Part shown: positions 1-13,900 of the stretch, piece by piece
Position numbering within the stretch: the stretch's first letter is position 1
How the letters are laid out: every line of letters begins with the position of its first letter
From: Syngnathus acus
Lineage: Eukaryota > Chordata > Actinopteri > Syngnathiformes > Syngnathidae
Assembly: GCF_901709675.1 (NCBI RefSeq)
Contig: NC_051088.1
Coordinates: 10,566,193 to 10,630,192 of the forward strand
Reading direction: 5' to 3'
DNA: 64,000 nucleotides
The notes under the pieces: model-generated
The model's database searches: none
What the model saw: the letters and a program-made list of their open reading frames with translations, nothing else
Told to the model about the DNA's origin: nothing
Translations under genes and position numbers: made by a program

Positions 1-282
1 GAAACAAATCCCCTTTTTTTTTTTTCCATAATCCCTCAGAGGACTTGAACTCACCCATGTTAACGTTTTACTAAAGAATTCAGTCATGGATTTAAAAAAA
101 GTGTCTCAGGAAATGTTTGGCTTACTAACACAAATGGACCAATATTTATTTGGAGAATCTATTTTAATGTAGTCAACACTTGTGTACGGGACTTGAATTC
201 AATCTGAAGTGCAATCTATTCAAAGTCCCCCCCCCGCAATTATGTTGAAATGAAGACACACCCACACACGCGTACAAATACA

Positions 283-284
<2 letters not shown>

Positions 285-373
<89 letters not shown>
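285..373. repeat. (GT)n microsatellite
   Basis: Uninterrupted GT dinucleotides for about 89 bases (about 44 units). Long uninterrupted runs of this kind are usually length-polymorphic in fish. Confidence 0.97.
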
Positions 374-375
<2 letters not shown>

Positions 376-3300
376 CATGATGAAAATCTCAGTGTGAATG
401 CGTCTACATAATCTTACTGCAAAGGTTTTTTGTTCTTTTCCCAGGACATTCCTCCTTTAAGATGTCATGTGTCACGGGTTTGACAGTAGCTTCGAAATAC
501 GGATGCACAAAGAGATCCGAAAGGCTTTAAAATGGTGTCTTTGAATTTATGATTAAAACACAGCTCAAGAGAATTCACATTGTCTGTTGACTTTTTAACT
601 TGTTTTTTTTCCCCATGATAATTCTGTTTCTGGGTTTGAATCTTAGTTTTGGTCTCCCCGTAGGAATTTGCATGTTCTTCCGTGCTTACGAGAGTTGGCT
701 CCCGGGACGCTTTGAGGCTCCTCATTTACAGTCAATTGCCAAATCGTTAAAGACAAAATTGTTATGATCACCATAATTATTTTTGTTTGTGTGTTTTACC
801 TCCACCATTGAGGACCAAGCAGGTTTTCACTTTTGTTTGCAAAATACAACAAAAAATTATTCTTGCCAAAATGTTTTGGTTGTTGGGTCATGGGCTCCGG
901 AAGAACAGTACACATTTTGGTGCACGTGCGTGTACGGGCTCTGTTTTCACGCACGCTTCCCAATACATGGAATTGGCCTCCCCCCAGCTTAAGCGGTCTA
1001 CCGAAGAGCTTGTGGAAAGTCACACTGGCTTCCCAACATGACATCATGGCACACACATGATCCCAACGTGTGGTTTTGATCTACAGCTTTCATGACATGC
1101 TATGTCTGATCATGCGGCTGCTGTGGGGCGCCGTGATTCCATCTGCAGTCTCACTTTGGGCATTGGGACAGTGTTTTTTTTTCTCACCTTATTATTACCT
1201 CCTCTAAGGGGGTAATCTTTTTGTCCATGTGTGGCAGGAGGGTAGCAATTCAAATCTTGAACAATATTTTTCATCAAAATGGAAGGCAATTTAGAGTCAC
1301 CAACGTATCATGCGTTTTTGTAAATATTTGATGTTCAAAATTTCCTCGGAACAAGAAAAATTGGCAAACATACTAACATTTGTGACCTTGAACAAACCCT
1401 GACTAAATCTGACAGAACGCGTTCCAATTCGGTTTCGGATGAATAACTGCGAAACAACCCCCAGAGTGTTGGAAAGATTAGGAGCACCAGCGTGGAGTTC
1501 AACCCTTCAGCTGAGTGTGGCCGTTTAACGTGCCTAATTTTCAGATAGGCGGTGGAGGTGGTACCCCATTCGTGGACTTCAGGCGAATCGTTTTTGGAGA
1601 TTTTCAGCAGTTGAAATGGGCCTAAGTAGAGATGTCCACTTGCATTTTGAGGCTGGTTGATCCCCGTATTATTATCCTTTTACTTTTGAAAGCGACGTCT
1701 GTATAATGATTTGCAATGGGGAAATTATGATAGCTTCCTTCCGTGACGTCATCAACCAAGACATGGAGGGGAAGGGTGTGTGCCCCTATTCATTAAAAGT
1801 GGGCATTTTTTAAAGGCATTAGTTGTTGCATTATTTCTCCAAAATGAATGGATAAAATGAAACCTCTTTTTTAATTTTCCTGATCAGAAGATACATAAAC
1901 TGGGCTAGTAAATGAAAAATGGACTATCATCGCTTTTGTGTCCTTTTAATCACTAAAAGAAACATCCATTATCAAATTAAATCAAAACTTACAAGAAGAC
2001 ATCTGTTCTATCTTCTCTCCTCACATTTGTGTTTTTGAAAGGCCTGAGTCAACGGTGAAGGACAAGATTATTTCCATGAGGCGACATCGCTATCCACTGA
2101 GGCTCCCAATCAGGAACAGTCTGAGATACTAAGGCAGATTGTTTATGTTGGAGCCATTTGGAATCGCTCGTTCATAATGGCATGGGCTTATTCCCATGTT
2201 TTCACACCGCGACAGCGTCATAGTTACATAACCGGGAGCGGACTCCTCTGACCCGGCGGCTTTTCGGTAAGATGGAACACATGTCCCAGGACGTCTCTGC
2301 CTGCTGTGCTCTCGGTGGACAATGCACGCAAACAAGCATCAACGTCAGCGCCGTGCACCCGCACTTGATCTCTGGCTGAGCGACCATATGGTCATATTTA
2401 CTGTGCGATCAACTGAGTCCTGGCATGCAGTTAGAATGCACAAATGCTCACTCACACGTTGCCTGTGTGTGCTTTAGCCAACATTGTTGTTTGCAGCCTC
2501 TGCTGTGGGTTGGCCTGTTGAATCATTTTTATGCTTCAAATGCTTCAAGCTTTAATTAATTTACAGTTTGGCCAAGCTACCTCAATAGCTTAGGGTAGGC
2601 TGGACATGCAGGAAATTCACACGTTATGTATGACCCAACACTAACAATTTTGGTCAAAAGTGACTGACACCTGTGATTTAAAGAGGCCCTGGCATGTTTT
2701 TGATCATGAATGTGCATGCCCCAGAGTGACCAAGTCCTCAAAGATCGGTTTGTGATGTCACCAACCCTGCTTTTTGCGGTTTTCCATGTGTCAATATTTC
2801 TTAAGGTGTAGACGTCAAAGACCAAAATTCACTCATTCAATGCGAGGCTAACAGTAGACCTTCCTGGTGGAGCCATTCTACAAGGCGAAATTGGGGATTT
2901 GGACAGGGTTCCGACTCTATATTTGGTATATGCCACACGATAAACTTGTTCTTGACACAAATGGCTGTTTTGTTTCTTCTTGGTCTACTAGAATTTTCTT
3001 GTCTTCAGGAGAGAATCAATACAGCATGTTGGGTTTTTTTGTTTCTGCGCAAACTACCATGTGTCAATGATCATAATTAGAGTGTTTGGATCAACTTTCG
3101 ATTGGTGTTGTCAGTCGAGCTAATGTGGGTTCATCCATCTTAAAACTTGCCAGTTTCAGTAAACATAGTGAGAGCGGTCTGATTTTGCAATTAAGTACTG
3201 TCCCTAGAGTAGCAATAAAGTATGTCAGAGCTTCATATTGACATTGTGCATGTGATAAGCTGATTAAGGCCCTAAGCCGGATGGCATCTCTGTGTTTTTT

Positions 3301-6291
3301 TGTTTTTTTTAACGTATCTGTGTACGTATCTCATGGGAAAGCCAAAGCGGGTTGTCTGTGTTAGCTTAGCACATTGTTGCAGTGCATCACTCGGGCTCCC
3401 CTGGTCTGTTGATCCTTCTCGCCATTGTCCTCCTCATGTTTGTTCATCTCAATCATAGCTGCACCGGCCTCTCAATTTTCCTTTTAAGCTTTGTTGTCAG
3501 TGTGCATAATTACAGGCATTCCCTGTGAAATGGTGAAAGCCGCATGTGTTTTGATTTGTTCGCTCAGTAGCAATGATTATTCCCATGCTTGACAGTATGA
3601 CAAAGCCCGCAAAAACAATGTCAACTCTGCAGACTTCGCTTGTGTCTTTTTTTTTTTCCAGGCCAACCCAAGTATTTCTGCTGGAACCAAAACATTTTCC
3701 GTCCTTCCTTCAGCACAATTTTGCTGACAAGTCAACTTTGCGGTTGAGACCATCCAGGACGCTGGATGGATTTGTGTGTTTGAAAAGATCATCTACTGCA
3801 TTTTCCCCCCTTTTCCCCCTTCATGTGTTGAACAGCAGCATGTATTTCCAAAGTACGGGCATATTTGTCTGGCTAAAATGAATGAAGTAAAGGGATGTTT
3901 TTGTTATTAAACTGCGGACATCAGGGTGGACTTGTGGTGTCTCACTTTTGTGACGTTTGCAGGTCCAATTTTGGGTTTTCTTCATGTACATCGGCTTCCT
4001 CTCGCATTCCTCTGGCTTTTTTAACCGTGCACCCCTACTCAAATGTGATTGGTTTTGCCAGAGTTGTTGATTGTTCAACCAAAGCATTCATCTTTGCAAT
4101 GCCATCTTTAGCATATCTGCAATTGCTATGGTGAATTCATAAAGATTATTTTGAAACCAGCGGAAAAAAAAAATCCATCATGCACAATGTGATGTTTGTT
4201 ATAGTGGGGGTGTTGCAGCTGACAGATGACGTTTGAGTCTGATTTGGCGTGAAAGCGTAACGTGGGGTTGTTAAGAAGAGTGTGACGGCGGCCACAAGCG
4301 CGTGTCCAATTTGCGTCTCTTGTGATTTGAACAAAATCAAACACTTGTGATTAGATGGCAATCAAAAACTGGTTCTTGAGACTAATTTGATTCCTGCAAA
4401 ACAATTGTTTTGTCATTTTTGACGGATAGTCTGCATGGTCTGTTGGCAGGTTTTTATCATTGACAGTGGATGACTGTTCCACATGAGAGCATTTCACTAC
4501 ATTTAAGTGATTTATGTGAGAAAATATCAGTAATAGTGTCTGGGGTAATCTAAATTAAGTATGTTTATCATCGGCCTTGTTTATATTGAAAATGTGTGTG
4601 CATGCGTGTGTTTGAGTCGGAGTACAGCTGGCACACAGCGATACAACAGCTGTCTTTTTAGCTGTGGGAAAATATCCGGAGGAGGCAACCACATCAAGTT
4701 GATTACGACATCATGGAACATTGTAAGAAAATGATATGATTATGATTAGCTTACAATAGTCCACACATGTTTTGGTCGAGAGAACGATGACATTTTGTGG
4801 ACTCAGTTTGAGTGTTTCATGGTTTGATTTTGGCTGAACAAAGCAAAAAATAGATATCTCATATGGCTTTGCACTTGACACATTGGCAGGTCTTGCACAA
4901 CTGCCAGGTGGGCTGCAAAACTTAGCAGATGAGACAAGTTAACTGTTGAAATCGTCCTGAAGCAAAGTACAGCTGCAAAACATTGTCCTTTCATGGTGAG
5001 CCAGGGGCACATAATAATGAAGATAGGAAGAATCTTGCCTGGGGTCAAAATGTCACCATCATAACATATTTATTCACCGTACAGGCAATGTTTTAAATGA
5101 GACGTTATCCTGTTTCTCACAATTTCCAACCGTTCTCAGGTGTCTTAAAGTCCTTGTAAAGTCATAATAAATATCTCTGTTATTTAATTTTGAAAAAATG
5201 AACAAATTAAGAAAGAACAGTATGGTCAGTAAAATAAGGTTTCGAAATTGTGAATTACTTCTCAAACGCTGTGGGCATGTCTGCCAAATGTTCTGAAACC
5301 TTGCCCTCCTCAACTGCCAACTGTCAAATACCACTACGTCTAAAATCTTTCTAATGCCTGCATGGATATCATGTTGGAGGAACAAAAATATACTGTAATT
5401 GCTTAAAGTCTCCGGTGGCTAGAATATATCCCAGCAGGTCAAAGCAGGACTCTTTCATAGCGTAACCAGAGGCCCTGGCCACAAGGTAGCTCGCAAGCTT
5501 GCAGGATGTCGTAAAGCTCGTTAGTCATTAGCTAACTGGCACGGTGTGCTAGAACTAGCTCACGATTGCACCGGCGTGAACACAGAAGCAACCTCACTTT
5601 GTATGCATCTTAGAAAACCAACGGTTTTGTAAACAATAGCCACCTTTTTAGCTTCCTATTTTCAGCTGCTTCTCTGATATGCTTTGCTTTTCCTGATCTG
5701 AAAAGGAGCTCTCGGGAGTGAAAAGATGATTAGAATTGGCTACAAATACAGCACGTAGCCCACTTTAGGCTGCAGATCAAAAGCTGCCTGCACAAAGCTG
5801 AGGCAGCTCAGTGTTTCAGCTCAGCAGCGCTACGTCACTAATGTGCTGGAGCCACATGACACACTTGTAAGGAGCACACTCTAATGTTGGGAATGAAAGT
5901 GGCATCATGCAATCAAATATACATGTTTAATGTTTGTGTGAGTGACAGGAAGTGTCTGGTCGTCTCCTTTTGTCTGACAGCGCAATTTCTCTTAGGATCA
6001 GCGAGATGTTAAGACGATTTTCTTTTAATACATCGCCTTCTTTTCATCACGCAGCAACAACACAGCACACAGCTGGAGGCACGCAACGCAACACAAGTGC
6101 AGCCATATGATAGCTGCCACAGTCTTCATGTGAAATATTGTGAAGAATTCCATCCATCCTCATTTTGTAATTTCTTATGTTTGTCATATCATTCCAAGGC
6201 CACAAAAACTTATTAGGCCTACTCGTGATATAGAGCAGGGCAATCTACAACCCAGTCTAAGTCCAACTAACACGTATGCCATCTAGTGATG

Positions 6292-6455
6292 ATTGGTGAT
6301 ATCGCAACTTCAAACTTCACCTGACTCCTGCATATTTGCAGTTTGGCGAATTTGCGTGTGCTGCGAGTGAGGACCATATTGGTGATATTGAAACTTTCAA
6401 CCTTCACCCAACTCCTGCGTATTTGCAGTTTTGACGAATTTGCGTGTGCTGTAAG
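6292..6455. repeat. 86-bp tandem duplication (two copies)
   Basis: The segment starting ATTGGTGATAT recurs exactly 86 bases later (6292 and 6378). The copies share the blocks AACTTCAAACTTCACC/AACTTTCAACCTTCACC, ACTCCTGC and GAATTTGCGTGTGCTG, with scattered substitutions. No coding function is evident. Confidence 0.85.
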
Positions 6456-6839
6456 GAGCATGAGTGGCGGTGTTGGTGGTGGGAGGGCAATCTTTGGGGA
6501 ATTGAGGCTGGGGAAGTAACAGTTGCAAAGACCAACAGTTTTTGACCCGAGTAAGGACTAGCGCTACAGAAAATGGAAGCATGAGCAGTGGAAGTGGAAC
6601 ACTTGAAGATGTTAACAATGAAGTGATAAAACGATGTGTTTTTAAGAAAAGTGCGACGTTCCTGTTAGTATTTATCTCGTGCTGAGATTCCGTAATGGTC
6701 GTGTCATGCCGCACCGCTCGTTTCATCTTCAAAAGGAAATGAGTCTCAGTGGCTCAGAGGCAAGGCTGTAAACTAGGTCGCCGCCACGAGACAAGCGCAT
6801 TTGCAAGACGAGAAAGAAAGTTTACATGTGGGGCGGTTG

Positions 6840-6852
6840 GGGGGGGGGGGGG
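6840..6852. repeat. Poly-G tract
   Basis: A run of about 13 G with no gene around it. Such runs are prone to length error in assemblies and to G-quadruplex formation. Confidence 0.9.
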
Positions 6853-7765
6853 CAACGTTGTGCATTATTAAGGTGGAATGGCTTGAGCCTGAAACCCTAC
6901 TTGGATTTGTTGTGTCTGAAGCCAGGACACGTATACTGGTTTGTAAGACCTTAAAAAGGGAAGCCAAGTCATTTTTTTATCCCTTTGAATGACTTTGATG
7001 GGAAAGGAGGGAAAACGGCTGAATTATTGCTACGTGTAAAGTGACAAATGTGAGAACTTGTTACCCTTCATGAACATTTTCCTCTGCAGCTTATTTTCAC
7101 TGATACTCTTCTGTGAGTTTATACACGGGCAAAGATAGCCAAAGAAAGCACAAAAAGCTCTTTGAAATTGTCTCCCTGGCAGACGAGGATGATCAGCTGA
7201 TTCCAAGTGTCGTTGCTCTGCCTTTGCTTGACTTTTGTATCAGATTTTCCTGGAAATGTTTTGATCAGACTCAAATGAATGGATGTATTTTAGTAACGCC
7301 ACAAGGGAACTTAAAATCACATGTACTAGAGAAAAGCCTGACAATTTTAAGGTACAATGTCTAGATACACACATACTTGTTTTTAAAGTGTGACAGGACC
7401 AACACGTGACGAGTAAAATATTGGCAAGTTTGTGCTAACTTAGTAACGTCTAGTGTAATGTGTGTGTTTGACATACACAGGTCCCTATTGACTTTATGTG
7501 GGTGTGCGTGTGAACAGTAAATCACTGTCATTCAAAACTAGTGCACCATTATTTCACCAGACTGCATGTCCAACTTATGAAATATGTAAACCCGCTCTGT
7601 AAGTACTTTGCCCGTTATGCCTGGCCCCTTTTTGCGTGTGTGGAACAGTTGGAAAATAAATTCTAAATAAATGATACAGAGGACTTGGCTTTTTGAGTGC
7701 TTGCAAAAGGCTTGGATTGGGCATGTACATTCTTGACGCACCTTCACTCCGGTAACTAGATTGTT

Positions 7766-7807
7766 ACCTAACCCTAACCCTAACCCTACCCCCCCCCCCC
7801 CCCCCCC
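7766..7807. repeat. Short interstitial telomeric run followed by poly-C
   Basis: Three perfect CCCTAA units plus flanking partial units (7766-7788) run straight into about 19 C. The C-rich strand is on plus. The site lies about 1.7 kb before the large telomere-like array at 9.5-10.3 kb. Confidence 0.9.
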
Positions 7808-7823
7808 AATCCTCACAAATCCA

Positions 7824-7975
7824 GCCATCCATCAATTTTCTTTAGCACTTGGTCACGAGCAAGTTGGAGCCTGTCTCAGCTGACCGTGAGTGAGAAACGG
7901 GGTACACCATGGGCTGGCCCCCAACCAATTGCATCTTTTAACATCCATTCACACGCACGCCTACTGACACCTGAC
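7824..7975 (-). mobile_element. SINE/LINE-tail fragment (antisense)
   Basis: Read on the minus strand this ends in the ATGGATGG-type tail. It carries the block, common in fish, containing a degenerate form of 'agctgggacaggctccagc' and 'gggtacaccc...ggctggc'. It is strongly diverged and 5' truncated, and is related to the intact SINE at 54.4 kb. Confidence 0.55.
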
Positions 7976-9004
7976 CCCAAAATGCAGAACTGTGAGTTTC
8001 CCAACACAAATCCAACAGATGAAATCACACACAGCTATTCACATTAAAGGAGCAAGTCAGTGCAGCCACCATTTCCCGTACCTGTGATGCATTCTGGCTT
8101 GGCTAGCAACATGCTATTCTACACACACAACACCACACTATGCAAAATTTGTCACCTCCATCTAGTTTTCGTAATCAACAAGTTTTTTGGAGTGCTAACT
8201 GATAAATGTTCTTCGTATTGTTGTAGTATGGCTTCGGGAGGAGGCTATAGTACCCATTTGGGAATCCACTGCTTTAAATGTTATACTGCCACTACTGGCC
8301 TGGCATGCATACTACAGTTGAAGCAACTGACTTCTGCGGCTCCAGATCACTTCGTTTTGAACCGATGCTCCGGTTTGGCTCGGCCAGCAGTGACACGAAT
8401 GCTTGTGGTCTCGATAACGGAACAATATGCTCCCCGGCTTTGAGCAAAGAGGGATCTGAGTGGAAAAAGACACATTCTCGTGGTGGATCTTGCAGGAAAC
8501 CTCAAACTGCACTGGTTAATAAAATAAGATCGGATTACAGACACACATGAACTGTCTGGGAATGGAACCCAGATCGCAAGAATGGAGTTCTTATATGACA
8601 CCACTTCACCAGCAGCGCGACAGCATTTGTTTAACTGCGTCTTTGTGTTGGTTTGGGATCAATTGCTCACAAAAGCCTTCAGACCAATGCCTGACAATTG
8701 CACAAAGGGAAAGGAAAGGCTGATTAAAATAAATCATTTACTGAAAGCCGAGGAGGGAGGCGGTCAGAGGGCAAACCAAACTAGAGGAAGAAGCAGGTTA
8801 TACTTTTGTTTTCAAGTTGAAAGCACTTCTGCTCCTTATTGGCCATGTGAGCAATCCTCTTTTTTAGCTCAATCTGAAGTTGTCTTGTGTAGACTACCTG
8901 GATAAATAGTCTAACTAAATGAAATAATCCAAACTACCTCTAAAGGAGTTTCGTATTTTAAAATAATGATGGACGGACTGACGGATGGATGGAATACAGA
9001 CGTA

Positions 9005-9120
9005 ATGAAATTGTCTAATGGCTTCTTTGCGTGTGCCTTCCTGCATGTTTTATGCAATGAAAACTCTTTACTGCGGTTGAACTGATGCAGCATGCTCATG
9101 TGGAGCAAAATGCACTCAGC
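9005..9120. repeat. Duplicated segment, copy 1
   Basis: About 115 bases that recur at 10624-10742. Shared blocks include TAATGGCTTCTT, CCTGCAT.TTTTATGCAAT and AAATGCAC. Each copy is followed by a CA microsatellite (9419 and 10808). The telomere-like array lies between the two copies. Confidence 0.75.
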
Positions 9121-9418
9121 AAATTAGGCCTGGCACTAAAGCGCTACAATTCGTTCTTGCAGGCAAAAACACGCACACTGAGTGCAATGTCCAGTGTACT
9201 TCCTGTTCCAGTGTGAGTTTCTTTCTTAGTCACTGGTCATCTTCTTATGCAAACCTCCGCGGACCCTATGTTGTCTGCTATATGCCAACAGCCACAACAA
9301 TGTCACAAATGTTGCATTCAGTTTGTACATGTCGATGCAAAACTCCCTCAGATAAGATGTAAGATGTTTTGGATGCTTCACATGTGCAGACAGTGATGAG
9401 AAGATGAAGACACTTTTA

Positions 9419-9433
9419 TCACACACACGCACG

Positions 9434-9494
<61 letters not shown>

Positions 9495-9506
9495 GCACAC
9501 ACACAA
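9419..9506. repeat. (CA)n microsatellite
   Basis: About 88 bases of CA with a few CG variants. It abuts the start of the CCCTAA-like minisatellite directly. Confidence 0.96.
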
Positions 9507-10322
9507 AAGCCCTAACCCTAATTTGGAACTATACTTTGAAATCCTAACCCTAAAACCCACTTTGAAACCTTAAACATAGTTTGAAATGCTAACCCTAGTT
9601 TGAAACCTTATTTTTAAAGTCTCAACCCTAATTTGAAACCATATTTTGAAACCCTAACCCTAGTTTGAAACCCTAACCCTAGATTGAAACCCTCCTTTGA
9701 AACCCAAACCCAAGTTTGGAACCCTACTCCGAAACCCCAACAGTAGTTTGAAATCCTAATTCTAACCCTTAAACCAAGCCCTAACTCTAGCCCCTACCCC
9801 TAACCACCTAATACCAACCCAAATTTGAAACCTCACTTTAAATCTTTAACCCTAAATTGAGACCCTACTTCAAAACCCTAAACCTGGTTTGAAACCCCAA
9901 TTTTAGTTTGAAACCGTACTATGAAACAACCCTAGCCCTAGTTTGAAACCCTAACCCTAATTTACAACCCTACTATGAAATGCTAACCATAGTTTTAAAC
10001 CCTACGGTGAAACCCTAACCCTAATTTGAAACCCTAGCCCTAATTTGAAACCCTAATGTTACCTGTAATGTTAATGAACCTTAGAAGCCCTGACCCTATT
10101 TTAAAACCCTAACCCAAATTTGGAACCTTTGTTTGAAACCCTAACACTAGTTTTACTTTGAAATCCTAAACCGAGTTGAAAATCTTACCTTGAAACACTG
10201 CCCCTACTTTAAAACCATAACCCTGATTTGAAACTCTATTTTGAAGCCCTAAACTTTGTTTAAAAATAGTCTGAAACCATAACTCTACTTTCGAACGTTT
10301 ACCCTAGTTCGAAACCCTGCGC
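9507..10322. repeat. Degenerate telomere-like minisatellite (CCCTAA / TTTGAAA units)
   Basis: About 0.8 kb built from variants of a roughly 18-24 base unit that joins one or two CCCTAA hexamers to a spacer of the form TTTGAAA, for example CCCTAACCCTAGTTTGAAA. Units differ by substitutions and small indels. The CCCTAA strand is plus throughout, so there is no head-to-head fusion point. No open frame or gene is supported. It reads as an interstitial telomere-derived satellite, not a true chromosome end, because ordinary sequence and genes continue on both sides. Confidence 0.9.
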
Positions 10323-10623
10323 ACATTCCACACCGCATCCATAATAAATGAAATCAGCAATATGCTTTTACCAAACAATTAATACCAAATGTTTTTACAT
10401 CATTTACTAAATTATTATTAGTAAGGGCACACTTCTATAACAATACAAGCACAGTTATGGTTCAACATTGGGGCTATATCATAGAATCCTGTACTTCCTT
10501 CAGTGTAAGAGTAAGATAACAATTGATTTATAGTATGTTGCAACTTTACTTTGCTACATACTGCACTGTTTTACTGTATTAGGTTTTGTCTGAGTAGTGA
10601 AAACAGTGTGCTATTTGTGCCCA

Positions 10624-10742
10624 TGATGAAATTGCCTAATGGCTTCTTGGCTCGTGCTTACCTGCATATTTTATGCAATAAAAAAAAAACTATTCACTGT
10701 GTTTGGAATGATGTTACTTGGTCACGTAGAGCCAAATGCACC
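10624..10742. repeat. Duplicated segment, copy 2
   Basis: Diverged direct repeat of 9005-9120 in the same orientation, again upstream of a CA microsatellite. It places the telomere-like array inside a local duplication of about 1.6 kb period. Confidence 0.75.
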
Positions 10743-10804
10743 CAGAAAACTGTGTACAATTACAGGATCTAATCCAAGCACAGGAACAAACACATGGGTG
10801 GGTG

Positions 10805-10807
<3 letters not shown>

Positions 10808-10897
<90 letters not shown>
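10808..10897. repeat. (CA)n microsatellite
   Basis: About 90 bases of CA with a single CG interruption. Confidence 0.97.
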
Positions 10898-10900
<3 letters not shown>

Positions 10901-13900
10901 TACACGTGCACACATGAATGAGATAACACCAATGGGGCCTTCAATGAAAAATGTATGTTATGATCTTTTGCTGTTTGCTATCTCCACTGAATATTTCATC
11001 ATCAGTCTGACTCTTTGTACGTTAGCGCCATGATGTTGCCGTGGCTATGTGGGACAGGAAGCCGACCTCTGCTACTTCCGCTCTGATAACGCCGATCTGT
11101 TGAAGAGTGGGAGGAAACCACATAGGTGATGAGATTAAGGCGAGGTGTGGTTGCATGATGACTGCCAAGTGATAAAATGCCCCCCACCCCACCCCTCTCA
11201 AAGAAACAGGAGAATTGGTGGAACATGGAAGATGATGGAAGAGTTTACAGAAATGGGACCATCACACCCTGTATTGAGAAGACAGAGACCCAGACAGCAA
11301 CAACAAATATAGATAGCATTGGACCCAAGGATGTTTTGTCTTTGAGAGGAGCCAGGAATTGTATGCATGCATGCGTGTGTGTGAAAAAGCAAAAGTGCGA
11401 GGCCAAACCATCATCCCCCTCTAGAATACGGTGGTCACAATTTACAATAATGGATTGACCTCATTCTAATTTCCATGTGGTCAATCCTAACACCCCCAAA
11501 ACTTGATCCCGCCATTCTGGCATCCCCTAATCTTCATTTGGACACACATATTCTCAAATGCCACTAGCGATTAGGAGACGGGACAAACATCAAGTATTGT
11601 GCTGTATGTGTGTGTGTGCTTTTTTTTTTTTTTTATCTTGCTGCATCCAAAAATCTGGCATTCGTTTCACCTGACCAAAACTTGAAACATTTTCTACATC
11701 CCCATTAGAAAAGTGGATCTACGTACCCAGCACCCTGTACCAGTTGTGTGTGCGTGTGTGTGTGTGTTTATGATTGGCGGGCCTCCAGGGAGAAAGAAAG
11801 CAGCCAAATCAGCCTCCAAAAAATCCTTTTCATGTGTGGCCGGAGCTGTGCTTCTTTCTGTGTCCTGCTTATCTCCCTACCCGAGACGCCGGTATCGTTG
11901 TCTCGGCGGTTCTGACCGTGTAACCAACACCCAGCAGTACGTCACCAATGACAGACGTGCCACTCGCCATTCTTCAAGTCATCGAGTTCAGGTTTCTAAT
12001 GTTGTGACTGGCTGAGGAGGATGCCACTTTTGGCAACTCAACTGCAAATGAGGGGGACGATGTTGTTAGTAGGGGGAGGCTTCAAGCTGTTTATTACCAT
12101 ACTCAACTGAAGTTTATTATCAAACTAAACATAATAAGGGCACCCTTCTGAGCTTTTTCTCACCACATCGATCTTACTTTTCCATTGCTGCAATAATGCA
12201 ATGCATCATAAGTGTGAAGCGTAACAAAGCCTTTTTTGTCATGATGATAGAGAATTGGAAGATGTAAAATAATGTGTGTGTTTTTTTTTTTAGTCTGTTG
12301 AGCAAAATGTCAAAAGGAAAACTGCAGCTCAGACTTGATGCTACTACATATGAATCATCTCGCCCCCTGGAGCAAGCTTCGGCGCATCCAACCGCTCACA
12401 TTGGGCCAAAGGCAGAAATAATGAATTTATTTGTTACTGCGTGCGTTACCCCTGCCCCCATCTGCAAATGTACTGTACACAACAGAGGCTGCCAAATGTC
12501 AAGTGAGATGTGGGGCAGTTTCCTCAAGGGCAGATATGGTCCCGCGTCCAGCTGAGCGTGTGGTTACCACGGTGACCCTTGTCTGTCTCCATCACCACCA
12601 AGGACGGGGGTTGGGGGTCCGCAAGGCATTTAGCGCAATCTCATCTAGTATCACCCCAAACACAGAGTGCACTTGTGCTTTTTGGTGACTGATTCATGTC
12701 ACAGAGGAGTCGTTTAAAAGGTGTGAAAATGCTGTGAATGAGGTTTGGGGTCTTGTGTTGCCATAAAAAGACGCACACACACACAAACACACAAAGAGGC
12801 AGGATTGTCTTTTATCAGTGCTTGATTTGGCGATTAACAGCAGCACACATTGCCCGGGGGACTTTATTGCTCCGATGAACGCACAAGCTCACTGACTCAT
12901 TGACGCGCTCCATCGTGACGGCTCCTTTTAATGGACTCATGCGGCCCGCATGCCACTCATTGTGTATGCTCATTAAACGCATGGAAGCGCATTTCGCTGG
13001 CCAAATAACATGACACTCCTTTTTACATATCAATGCAAATGATAAGGACTCTTTCCACTTACAACATTCCAGCGCTTAAAAGGATGCTTTTGTTCTTTTG
13101 ATGTCTTCTTCTCCTGCCTCTATGTGACAAGAGATATTTTTAGAAATACTCTCATCTGCTTTCTTGTTGTTAGAGATGCTCTGCAATCAGCAGAGTGGAA
13201 ATCATGAATGGTAAACAGAGGCTAATGAAAATTCATTGTATTTGATTTCTTTGTTCACATTTCCGTAATATACTGTAGATGCAGAAAAGGGAAAACAGGG
13301 ACTTGCTAGTATGGTACTTTTTTTCTACTTCCCACTGCTAGTTTATTTTTTTATTTTTTTATCTTTGTGTGGTGTATTTCAGACTGGACAGGAAAGAGGA
13401 AAATGGCACATGAACAGACAAAAGGTGTGAAAAAAAGGCTATGTTGCGATGGATTGATGGGGTGTTGGGTCAGAATGCTGGTGGCAGTAAATGTCCCTTT
13501 TGGGATGGAGCAAGGGGATGTCCAGATTTATGGTAGCCTGCAAGGAGGAAGTTAAGAGAGCAGATTGGATCCTTTTCACTCAACCTTTTTGCTGTTTTCT
13601 AGTGTCTTCAGTCAATATCACATAAAACATTTTGATGCTATGGTGACTTACACATGCTATCATTCGCTACACTATTTAATACATTGTGCCATACGGTGAA
13701 TGGTGCTACATCTTTTACTTTCAGTGTCTCTGGCAGGGTGGTTGGGGGGGCAGTGCCCCACCAGATGGTGTTTTCTTTCTTTCCAGTATGCATTATATTC
13801 ACGGTATCCTTTGTTTGTGTCTGTTAGAGATAAATTTCCTAAAATAATCTCTAGGCGACCCGGATAAGATTTAAGCAACTGTACTAGAACAGGGCAGCAA

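Noticed and set aside
8278-8550. 90-codon open frame with a protein-like middle section
   Set aside because: No recognisable domain, no splice context and overlapping frames on the other strand; treated as chance.
9226-9560. Cys-Val-rich open frames
   Set aside because: They are translations of the CA microsatellite. The same applies at 10639-10944 and 57431-58133, and to the Arg-Glu frame at 14786-15028.
9507-10322. True chromosome end
   Set aside because: Hexamers are degenerate and spaced by TTTGAAA units, and normal sequence with a conserved gene block continues beyond it.
11177-11458. 93-codon open frame (MPPTPPLSKKQENWW...)
   Set aside because: It has a C-rich tract before it but no clean exon borders and ends through a GT-rich stretch; no family recognised.
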